A stretch of DNA of 12,401 nt from positions 1 through 12,401 of the forward strand of contig JALWJP010000141.1 in NCBI GenBank assembly GCA_026997215.1, read 5' to 3'. A program made the position numbers and the translations under genes. Each line of letters begins with the position of its first letter. Position 1 is the stretch's first letter. Source of the stretch: Nanobdellati archaeon. Its GTDB lineage: Archaea; EX4484-52; JAADEF01. The notes under the pieces were generated by a model. The model searched no databases and was not told the DNA's origin. It was given only the letters and a program-made list of their open reading frames with translations. Below are positions 1 through 5,905 of the stretch, piece after piece.

Positions 1-819
1 AAAAAAATAGAAACATCTTCTTACCCACCAATCGTTAAAAAAGCATTTCCCCCTCGTGCATTACACGAAATATTAGCGTTTAAAAACATAATAAATGAAG
101 TATGCACAGTACAGAAATTAAGAGAATTCTTTTTAGTAAGTCTCATGAACACTGCAACTATATGCACATATGCAGAAAAACATGGAGGAAGTATAAGAAT
201 TAACAAAAATCGAAGATTTCCTCCTGTTCGCATAAAGTTCAAGTCAATAGCTAAAAAAATGATTAACGATTTGGAGAAAATAAAGTTCAAGGGCAATGAA
301 AACCAAATAGACATAAGAAAAGAAGACGCTCGCTTTCTAAGATCTATAAGTGATAATTCTGTAACTGCTGTAATTACATCCCCTCCTTATCTCAATAAAA
401 TAGAATATACTAATGTTTATGCCATAGAACAATACCTTTTTTTATCTCCTAAATATTCTAAACCTGCTGTAAGATCATTCATTGGAGAAAACATAAGTGA
501 AGAAGTGGAAGATGTCTTTAATGGAAAATATAAACTCAATTCTATAGCTAAAGCATACTTTAAAGATATGAAACAAGTAGCCAAAGAAATGGCAAGAATA
601 TTAATAAAAGGAGGAAAAGGGAGTATTGTTATTGGTCAAGGCTGTTTCCCTAACGGTGTGGTGAAAAGTGACGAATTATTTGCCGAGTTATTAGAAGAAG
701 AGGGTTTGGAAGTAAAAGAGATAGAAATAGGAAATGAAAGATGGTGTATGCGTAATCGAACTCAAAAAGTAGGTATTATGCAAGAGAATATTATATGGTT
801 TGAAAAGGTGAGATCATAA
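1..819 (+). CDS. Partial site-specific DNA methyltransferase (N4-cytosine/N6-adenine, TSPPY type), C-terminal part
   Basis: The reading frame is open from the first base of the window, so the ATG at 145 is internal and the true start lies upstream; 272 residues are visible. Residues 126-130 (bases 376-390) are TSPPY, the motif IV of amino-group DNA methyltransferases that holds the target base. It is preceded by an EDARFL segment, matching the usual 'GDA..L' lead-in. The visible N-terminal part (about residues 13-45) looks like the linker that follows the SAM-binding motif I in this family, so motif I should lie outside the window. The family transfers methyl groups from S-adenosylmethionine to DNA bases. 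No restriction endonuclease gene is visible next to it, so it may be an orphan modification enzyme. An RNA substrate is less likely, because tRNA N2-G methylases usually have D/N-PPY. The target sequence cannot be inferred. Confidence 0.8.
   Translation, partial: KKIETSSYPPIVKKAFPPRALHEILAFKNIINEVCTVQKLREFFLVSLMNTATICTYAEKHGGSIRINKNRRFPPVRIKFKSIAKKMINDLEKIKFKGNENQIDIRKEDARFLRSISDNSVTAVITSPPYLNKIEYTNVYAIEQYLFLSPKYSKPAVRSFIGENISEEVEDVFNGKYKLNSIAKAYFKDMKQVAKEMARILIKGGKGSIVIGQGCFPNGVVKSDELFAELLEEEGLEVKEIEIGNERWCMRNRTQKVGIMQENIIWFEKVRS
805..811 (+). promoter_or_regulatory. Shine-Dalgarno site for the small winged-helix gene
   Basis: AAGGTGA lies in the last codons of the methyltransferase gene and matches the GGTGA core seen before most genes in this window. 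It is 4 bases from an ATA codon at 816, the same spacing as between GGTGA and the GTG start of atpF. It has no ATG, GTG or TTG in the winged-helix frame to serve, so it supports a non-standard start there. Confidence 0.45.
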
Positions 820-1082
820 AGCAAATAAAAATCCTTAAAAAAATAGTTGCTGTTCTTCGAGATCAACCAGGGGGATTATGGATTAGAGAAATTGCTAGGC
901 AAACCAACGAACATCCCGAGACAATTAGAAGAATTGTAACTCATTACCCCGATATATTTGAAGAATATGCAGATTTAACGCAATACGGCATAAATCTCAA
1001 ATTTATTAGATTAAGAAAAGATTATGGAAGAAGTTATGCCAAAGTTTTATCCAAAGAGGCGTTAAAAAATGATAAGAATTGA
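816..1082 (+). CDS. Small winged helix-turn-helix DNA-binding protein with a non-canonical (ATA) start
   Basis: A frame open from 804 to the TGA at 1080-1082 contains no ATG, GTG or TTG before the conserved part. If translation starts at the ATA at 816, behind AAGGTGA, the product has 88 residues. It contains GGLWIREIARQT followed by HPETIRRIV, a classic helix-turn-helix layout (WIREIAR, turn, recognition helix TIRRIV). A basic C-terminal tail, rich in K and R, could form the wing. It lies between the methyltransferase and rtcA and overlaps the rtcA start by 14 bases, so it is probably translated within the same transcript and may regulate it. ATC at 813 or ATA at 825 are other possible starts, and a sequencing error changing ATG to ATA is also possible. 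The DNA target is unknown. Confidence 0.6.
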   Translation: MKQIKILKKIVAVLRDQPGGLWIREIARQTNEHPETIRRIVTHYPDIFEEYADLTQYGINLKFIRLRKDYGRSYAKVLSKEALKNDKN

Positions 1083-2076
1083 TGGAAGTTACGGAGAAGG
1101 TGGTGGTCAAATAATAAGAACAGCAGCAAGTTTAGCCGCCATTCTAAAAAAAGATATAGAAATAATCAATGTTAGAGCTAAAAGAGACCCTCCAGGTTTA
1201 AAACATCAACACTTGGCTGCTTTAAAATCATTAGATTTATTTGGAATAGATGTGGACGCAAACATAGGTTCTACAAAAGTAATAATAAAAGGACGAAAAT
1301 TCTCTTTTCCTTCTCGTAAAGATTATGTTATTGAAGTAGGAACTGCAGGTTCATCAAACCTTATCGCACAAACCATCATGCCCATCCTTGCTTATTACAA
1401 TATTAAAACAAAGATTAAAATCATAGGAGGTACTGATGTGATCTATGCTCCTTCATCTTTATGGATGCAACACATATTTATTCCCTACCTCAAACAAGTA
1501 TTTGGTGTTTATTTTGATTACATGTTGATTAAAAAAGGATATTACCCTAAAGGAAATGGCTTAATAGAATTGAAATTTAAAAAAGCAAAATGGCAGTTCA
1601 AAAAACCTTATTTATTCGATAATGTAATAATTCATATTTGCGAGCACACACCCGTACTAAAAAATGTATGTGAACGATCTCACAAAATAGTGGAGCATAC
1701 AATAGGCAATATAATTAAAGAAAATAGAGTTTTTAAAACTGAAAGCGAGGGTATTAATGGACTATTATGGATACGTAATAGTTTAGGAGGCATAGATTGG
1801 ATAGGTAGCAAAGGTAAAAGATTAGAAGATATTTTAAAGAATAGAATAGAGGAATTCAAAAAAATGAGAATAACATTAAACCCCCATAATAAATGGCTCT
1901 GTGATCAAATAATGTTGTGGTATTATATTTATGGTTTAAAAACAGAAAATTCTTGGGAATATGAATGTACAAACATCTCGCAACATACTTTAACTAACGC
2001 CCATATCATAAACAAAATAAGTGAAAGTTCTTCAAAAATAGTAATAGAGCATAAAAAATTAAAATTAAATTATTGA
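1069..2076 (+). CDS. rtcA: RNA 3'-terminal phosphate cyclase
   Basis: RtcA converts an RNA 3'-phosphate to a 2',3'-cyclic phosphate, using ATP through a covalent enzyme-AMP intermediate. The 335-residue product has the usual family length (about 340). Visible signatures are GSYGEGGGQ near the N-terminus (residues 6-14), the K-R-x-x-P-G-L-x-x-Q-H block (residues 38-48), and GTAGSSN in the middle. A C-terminal SQHTLTN places His306 where the family carries its adenylated histidine. The related Rcl1 proteins lack this histidine, so an active cyclase is likely. The ATG at 1069 has a modest GAGG about 9 bases upstream and lies inside the end of the winged-helix gene, so the two may be translationally coupled. 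The enzyme is expected in the cytoplasm, in RNA repair or processing. No RtcB ligase gene is visible in the window. Confidence 0.93.
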   Translation: MIRIDGSYGEGGGQIIRTAASLAAILKKDIEIINVRAKRDPPGLKHQHLAALKSLDLFGIDVDANIGSTKVIIKGRKFSFPSRKDYVIEVGTAGSSNLIAQTIMPILAYYNIKTKIKIIGGTDVIYAPSSLWMQHIFIPYLKQVFGVYFDYMLIKKGYYPKGNGLIELKFKKAKWQFKKPYLFDNVIIHICEHTPVLKNVCERSHKIVEHTIGNIIKENRVFKTESEGINGLLWIRNSLGGIDWIGSKGKRLEDILKNRIEEFKKMRITLNPHNKWLCDQIMLWYYIYGLKTENSWEYECTNISQHTLTNAHIINKISESSSKIVIEHKKLKLNY

Positions 2077-2097
2077 ATTAAAGTGTAAAAATAGGCG

Positions 2098-2110
2098 TTA
2101 AATATATATA
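2098..2110 (+). promoter_or_regulatory. Archaeal TATA-box promoter for the exported protein gene
   Basis: TTAAATATATATA is centred about 29 bases before the ATG at 2133. Archaeal transcription starts roughly 25 bases after the TATA box, so the RNA would begin only a few bases before the start codon. No Shine-Dalgarno sequence is present (TTTAAATAATATT precedes the ATG), which fits leaderless translation and separates this gene from rtcA. Confidence 0.6.
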
Positions 2111-2132
2111 CTCCTTCTATTTAAATAATATT

Positions 2133-3128
2133 ATGGCATCCTTAACCTCTAGATTAAGCATAATAGCAATAACCTTAACCATAATAAGCATGGCAATCTA
2201 TGCTTTTGCTCTAAACACAGCACTACCTTGGCATCCATTACAACAAATAGCCTTATCTCCTACGTCATCACAAAGTTTGGATGAAAATAATAATGGTAGA
2301 ATAGACTCAGGCATAATAGAGGATACATTACAAGACATAACAAATAATGGAGCATCTACAACCAACCCAATAACAGTAGGAGGATTAACTTCTAATGGAG
2401 GTATTGTTGTTAGTGGTAATGCAGTATTTAATGGAAATGTAAGATTACCTTCTATCATCTGCGGTGCAGGTAAAAGGTTGCATACAGATGCTAACGGCAA
2501 CATTGTTTGCGGTAACAATGATGATGATCCTAGTAATGAAATACAAACACTAACAAAATCAAGCAATCAAATATGTTTATCTAACAGCGGAGGATGTGTT
2601 GTTGATGAAGTTAATGATGCAGATGCAGATCCAAACAATGAATTACAAACATTGGCTCAAGTATTGCAGAGAGGAAATAATGCTGGTGGTAGAAGCATAA
2701 CAGGTGTAGGGAGTTTGTCAACTAGTGCTTTAACCATAGACTCTGCAACCTTAGATACTAAATATGTGAGTGGAATAGGAACTATGTTAGAGTTAAAAGG
2801 TGTTTCAGGATTAATAACTGCTAATGACAAAGCAGGTATAGGTGTGTTGTATGGAAGAGGAACTGTGGCAGCAGAACAGATATGCTTAGGTGGTGAATGT
2901 AAAACATCTTGGAGTCAAATCCAAGCAAGCGTTACCGCAGACGACATACTATCTAAAATAAAAGTATGTTATTGTATATGGTGTAAAGAAGGAGGAGACC
3001 ACCACAACAGTGGTTGGATGTGCTCTAGTGACGGTTTCACCACAGGGCCCAGTGATGATGGTGCTGCTCCTGAAGGATGTCAAATGAAAATAAAACTTGT
3101 ACCTAAATACCAAGCATGTACTTGGTAA
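2133..3128 (+). CDS. Exported cysteine-rich protein with tail-fibre-like repeat blocks, function unknown
   Basis: The 331-residue product begins with a basic, then hydrophobic segment (residues about 7-27), a signal peptide or single membrane anchor, so the rest should be outside the cell. Residues 50-58 (DENNNGRID) resemble a calcium-binding EF-hand/dockerin loop. Two related blocks, DDDPSNEIQTL (130-140) and DADADPNNELQTL (162-174), resemble short repeats known from phage tail fibres and surface proteins. Another block, CLGGECKTSW (251-260), recalls secreted proteins of DPANN archaea and candidate-phylum bacteria. There are twelve cysteines (110, 126, 148, 155, 251, 256, 279, 281, 284, 297, 316, 329), an even number that would suit disulfides; the last six lie in a compact C-terminal domain ending in ACTW. 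It is monocistronic by its own TATA box. I cannot assign an enzyme activity; adhesion or surface display is an inference. Confidence 0.75.
   Translation: MASLTSRLSIIAITLTIISMAIYAFALNTALPWHPLQQIALSPTSSQSLDENNNGRIDSGIIEDTLQDITNNGASTTNPITVGGLTSNGGIVVSGNAVFNGNVRLPSIICGAGKRLHTDANGNIVCGNNDDDPSNEIQTLTKSSNQICLSNSGGCVVDEVNDADADPNNELQTLAQVLQRGNNAGGRSITGVGSLSTSALTIDSATLDTKYVSGIGTMLELKGVSGLITANDKAGIGVLYGRGTVAAEQICLGGECKTSWSQIQASVTADDILSKIKVCYCIWCKEGGDHHNSGWMCSSDGFTTGPSDDGAAPEGCQMKIKLVPKYQACTW
3087..3095 (-). terminator. Weak T-rich candidate terminator for the ATPase operon
   Basis: On the minus strand this reads TTTTATTTT, about 36 bases beyond the stop of the phosphoribosyltransferase-like gene and inside the 3' end of the convergent exported-protein gene. 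Archaeal termination often uses short T-runs without a hairpin. No better run is nearer, but the signal is short. Confidence 0.25.
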
Positions 3129-3130
3129 GA

Positions 3131-3718
3131 TCAACATTTTTTTAGTTTTTCTAAAATTTCATCTTTTTCTTCTCTCGTTATTTTACCCCATCTTTCAAGT
3201 TTGTTGAGCAATTCCTTAGCAGAAAACAAGGAAATTAGATCGACATTATATTTTTGTAATTTAACTTTTGAAACGATATTGTAATCAAAGATCACTAACA
3301 TAGTAATTGGTTTGGAATTATAATTCCTTAAATGTTTTATATATGCTTCATTATTCTCTACTTTACTAAACACATCATCAATCAAGATTAAATTTTCATC
3401 CTCGTCTATTCTACCTTCTATTACTTTAGAACCGCCATAATAATGAGGTTCTCTTCTAACAAAAGCCATAGGCAAATTGGTTTTCAAGCTCACCGCAGTA
3501 GCCAAAGGGATTCCTGAAGTAAAAGCACCAACGACTTTATCGGGATTAGATTCTCTCACCTTATCAGCAAGTAAATCAGTGAGCATATCAAAATATCTTG
3601 GTTTATCTAATAACTTAGTAAAATCCACGCGCAATGGAGCATAAGTATTCTTAAATATTTCATATTTACCTCCGATTTCCACGGCTTCTGCTTGTAAAAA
3701 AATCTCGAGAATGTTCAT
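3131..3718 (-). CDS. Divergent orotate phosphoribosyltransferase-like protein
   Basis: The 195-residue protein has the type I phosphoribosyltransferase order. It shows GGKYEIF (16-22), a substrate segment GAFTSGIPLA (64-73), a flexible-loop region FVRREPHYYGG (86-96) followed by IEG, and a hydrophobic strand ending in DDV (114-116). This most resembles PyrE, which makes OMP from orotate and PRPP. However, the PRPP loop after DDV reads FSKVENN instead of the usual (I/F)TTG.S pattern. In the flexible loop the expected K, K and H of the 'RKE.KDHG' pattern are R, H and Y. PRPP binding may therefore be weak or the substrate different. Its ATG shares one base with the atpD stop (TAATG), so it is the last gene of the ATPase operon visible here, ending 2 bases from the convergent exported-protein gene. 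A non-catalytic or regulatory PRTase remains possible. Confidence 0.7.
   Translation of the reverse strand: MNILEIFLQAEAVEIGGKYEIFKNTYAPLRVDFTKLLDKPRYFDMLTDLLADKVRESNPDKVVGAFTSGIPLATAVSLKTNLPMAFVRREPHYYGGSKVIEGRIDEDENLILIDDVFSKVENNEAYIKHLRNYNSKPITMLVIFDYNIVSKVKLQKYNVDLISLFSAKELLNKLERWGKITREEKDEILEKLKKC
3137..3150 (+). terminator. T-rich archaeal terminator of the exported protein gene
   Basis: Two T-runs (seven and five T) begin 9 bases after the stop codon at 3126-3128. There is no clear hairpin, as is usual for archaeal intrinsic termination. The site lies inside the 3' end of the convergent phosphoribosyltransferase-like gene. Confidence 0.5.
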
Positions 3719-4350
3719 TAAGATCCCTCGCTTGCTTTTTTCTTTTTAACTGTTTTTAAGCGGAAAATATTTTCTCTTTCTGCTTCATCTAACATCATCT
3801 TAACCCACGCTATTTGTTCTTTTAATCTTGGAATAACAATGTTCTCCAAAGCATTAACTCTTCTTTTTGTACTTTCGATTTCCTTTAATAGGTTTCTTAA
3901 AGCAGTCTCTATTTCAACAGTCTCTACAATTCTTTTAATAATGTCTTCATAAAGCATAATTGCTTTTATCATATCGTGAGATAATGTTAATACCATTTTA
4001 TTGTATTCTTCATCCTCGATTCTTTTAAGTTCAAACTCTAATTCCGGAACCTTAACACCCATAAGGTTCTTTGTAATTACTTTAAGAAAAGGAGATTGCC
4101 TTAAGTAAAAAGCTGATGTTTTAATAGCAAATTCACCTTCTAAAAGTTGTATTTCCTTTATAAGTTGCTCCCCTTCTTTTATCCTCTCCACCAATCCTTT
4201 CCGAGTCTCTCTCACATTTTTAAGCATCTTTCGTAACTCTATTATCAAACCATCTCTTTTCCTTTTTAAAAGATTGTAGCCTCTCTCAGCTAATACTACC
4301 TTTCTTTTAAGGTTTAACAATTCACTTCGTGTTGGTTTAACATTTTCCAA
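3718..4350 (-). CDS. atpD: A-type ATP synthase subunit D (central stalk)
   Basis: Subunit D forms the coiled-coil central shaft of the A1 sector that turns inside the A3B3 ring. The product begins with the family hallmark KPTRSELLNLKRK followed by a LAERGYNLLKRKRDGLI segment, then long helices. The C-terminal part is again helical and basic (KKKKASEGS end). I place the start at the TTG at 4350, which gives about 210 residues. It sits 5 bases after GAGGTGA (4356-4362), and the product then begins MENVKPTR, as in homologues; the GTG at 4359 lies within that ribosome binding site. The gene follows the second LCIB-like gene with its Shine-Dalgarno overlapping that gene's stop. In many archaeal operons atpD follows atpB directly, so two extra genes intervene here. 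It shares one base with the next gene. Confidence 0.93.
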   Translation of the reverse strand: MENVKPTRSELLNLKRKVVLAERGYNLLKRKRDGLIIELRKMLKNVRETRKGLVERIKEGEQLIKEIQLLEGEFAIKTSAFYLRQSPFLKVITKNLMGVKVPELEFELKRIEDEEYNKMVLTLSHDMIKAIMLYEDIIKRIVETVEIETALRNLLKEIESTKRRVNALENIVIPRLKEQIAWVKMMLDEAERENIFRLKTVKKKKASEGS

Positions 4351-4355
4351 AAAGA

Positions 4356-4362
4356 TCACCTC
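4356..4362 (-). promoter_or_regulatory. Ribosome binding site deciding the atpD start
   Basis: GAGGTGA on the minus strand lies 5 bases before the TTG at 4350. The alternative GTG start at 4359 is part of this site and so is disfavoured. The site overlaps the TGA stop of the preceding gene. Confidence 0.65.
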
Positions 4363-5126
4363 TGATCATTCTGATAAAAAATCCGAAATTCTAAAGGAAT
4401 AAAAACATCATAATGAATGCCCTCTTCTTTCATACCATTATCCTGCACATGTACTTGTAAGTAAGGTAAATAAAAGAAACCCATTAAAGCGTTTTCTTTA
4501 ACAACCTCTATTAAAGCTTCAGCTAAATAGAAAGCATTTTCTTTATAAAGGGATTTTGTCCATTCGTAAGGATCATTCTTCACCTTAGCTTTATTAGCAA
4601 TTACTTGATAAATAAGATGAAGTTCTGTATAAGGGTTTAAGTTCTTACCACTGACTTTCTTAGATTCTTTTAAAAAAGCGTGAGCACCGCAACAAGGAGA
4701 ATCACTTTTCTGACCCTTCCTTCTTATATAACCAAACTTTTCATTCTCCATATCATATCCTATATGAGGTAAATGCAATAACACTATCCATTTATCTTTT
4801 TCTTCAGGTAAATGGTGTGCTAAAACTTCTAAACCTTCTTTACCACTTATGTATAAGGCTCCCAGCGAGGAAAAATCCATATAATTAAGATCTCTTAATC
4901 CCTCCGGAATTTTAACTACTTCATCTCTGCATGATATAATACCTAAGATAGCATTTTGATGAGGGCTGTTTAACTCAATACCTTTCTTAGAAAGTTCTAA
5001 TCTTAAGTTAGATACAAACTCACGAGGTGTATAAACTTCCTTACCATTCAATTCTTGTTTTAATTTCTCTTTAATGTATGCATACACTTCTTCTTTACCT
5101 ATCACATTATATTTTTGTAAAAGCAT
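4356..5126 (-). CDS. LCIB-family (CGHR/theta-type) carbonic anhydrase-like protein, second of a tandem pair
   Basis: I place the start at the ATG at 5126, 5 bases after GAGGTG (5132-5137), giving 256 residues; a longer TTG start at 5153 has no such site. In order the protein shows SCRDE (Cys66, Asp68), LGALYISGKEG (88-98), LAHHLP (102-107), PHIGYD (His121), RRKGQ (135-139) and CCGA (Cys145/146). A strand with a FFYLPYLQVHV pattern follows near the C-terminus. This series matches what I know of the LCIB family, a beta-CA-like zinc fold using two Cys and one His (expected here Cys66, His121, Cys146). Enzymes of that family interconvert CO2 and bicarbonate. The position C+4, Arg in classical CxDxR beta-CAs, is Val here, so activity is uncertain. 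No signal peptide or membrane segment is seen, so it should be cytoplasmic. It follows its paralogue by 10 bases and precedes atpD. Confidence 0.72.
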   Translation of the reverse strand: MLLQKYNVIGKEEVYAYIKEKLKQELNGKEVYTPREFVSNLRLELSKKGIELNSPHQNAILGIISCRDEVVKIPEGLRDLNYMDFSSLGALYISGKEGLEVLAHHLPEEKDKWIVLLHLPHIGYDMENEKFGYIRRKGQKSDSPCCGAHAFLKESKKVSGKNLNPYTELHLIYQVIANKAKVKNDPYEWTKSLYKENAFYLAEALIEVVKENALMGFFYLPYLQVHVQDNGMKEEGIHYDVFIPLEFRIFYQNDQR

Positions 5127-5131
5127 GTAAA

Positions 5132-5137
5132 CACCTC
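5132..5137 (-). promoter_or_regulatory. Ribosome binding site deciding the start of the second LCIB-like gene
   Basis: GAGGTG on the minus strand stands 5 bases before the ATG at 5126 and overlaps the final base of the preceding gene's stop codon. It favours the ATG over the upstream TTG at 5153. Confidence 0.7.
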
Positions 5138-5904
5138 TATAATATTTTTTCAACTTTCTTTCCTCTTTCTATATAAGTAATATTTTTCACAAATATTTTA
5201 TCATTAAATTCTTCTTTCTTATCCATATCTATTTCTACACCACCTATGTACAAAATATTAATTTTTTCTCTTTCTGATAAACGTTGAAGTTGCTCCAACA
5301 ACCACGAACTTTGCCTCTCAAAAGCTTTTAAAGTCAAATGAAGAATGTGCTCGTTTCGAGGTATTTCTTCTATATTCTCCTCTATCATAATATTTCTTAG
5401 AAACATACCTAACTCTCTTAAATCCTCATCATTTACCATCTCTTTTCCTTCTTTTATTAAAGAATATAAAGTAACAATAGCACCACAACTAGAACTTGCA
5501 TGATCATGCCCGTATCTTATAAATTTACCCCACTCTCCTGTTTCTTCTTCATAACCTATATGTGTGAAATTCAAAACCACTAGGTTTTTACCACTTTTAG
5601 GTATGTGATGTGCTGCAGGAATCAAACTTTCAAATGTTTTATAACCTGGTACAAAAATACCTCCAAACACACTCCGATTATAAACCAAAAAATGTTTACT
5701 TCTATCTTTCTCATATTTATTTCTGGTCACAATATAAGAGAGAACAGAAGAGGATTGATCGTCCGGACAAGTTATACTAACAAATACTGCATTCTCCTCC
5801 GGTTTAATACCATATTTGCTAAAAATCTCATCTAACAATTCCCAAAATTCTTCTAAATTTTTTGATTCTTTTATAATATCTTCTCCTCTAATCGTCATCA
5901 ACAT
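5137..5904 (-). CDS. LCIB-family (CGHR/theta-type) carbonic anhydrase-like protein, first of a tandem pair
   Basis: I start it at the ATG at 5904, 6 bases after GGTGAGG (5911-5917), giving 255 residues. The GTG at 5916 lies in that site, so it is an unlikely start. The order of motifs is TCPDD (Cys46, Asp48), FGGIFVPGYKTF (80-91), AAHHIP (97-102), THIGYE (His115), IRYGH (129-133) and SSCGA (Cys140). Near the C-terminus a strand reads ILYIGGVEID. The same series occurs in the next gene, so the two are paralogues, but identity is low outside the motifs. The match is to the LCIB carbonic-anhydrase-like family, with likely zinc ligands Cys46, His115 and Cys140. At C+4 there is Gln rather than the Arg of classical CxDxR beta-CAs. 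The gene begins 1 base after the atpB stop, so it belongs to the ATPase operon. It looks cytoplasmic. A CO2/bicarbonate role is inferred. Confidence 0.7.
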   Translation of the reverse strand: MLMTIRGEDIIKESKNLEEFWELLDEIFSKYGIKPEENAVFVSITCPDDQSSSVLSYIVTRNKYEKDRSKHFLVYNRSVFGGIFVPGYKTFESLIPAAHHIPKSGKNLVVLNFTHIGYEEETGEWGKFIRYGHDHASSSCGAIVTLYSLIKEGKEMVNDEDLRELGMFLRNIMIEENIEEIPRNEHILHLTLKAFERQSSWLLEQLQRLSEREKINILYIGGVEIDMDKKEEFNDKIFVKNITYIERGKKVEKIL

Positions 5905-5905
5905 C

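Noticed and set aside
21..314. 97-codon minus-strand open frame over the methyltransferase
   Set aside because: It is antisense to a frame carrying recognisable methyltransferase sequence, and its translation shows no family pattern.
797..815. Programmed -1 frameshift fusing the methyltransferase to the winged-helix protein
   Set aside because: The junction has no good slippery heptamer (T GAA AAG), the methyltransferase ends where such enzymes usually end, and a ribosome binding site is present for separate translation.
2198..2566. 122-codon minus-strand frame opposite the exported protein gene
   Set aside because: Low-complexity mirror of the plus-strand gene. The plus strand has a signal peptide, repeats and a promoter.
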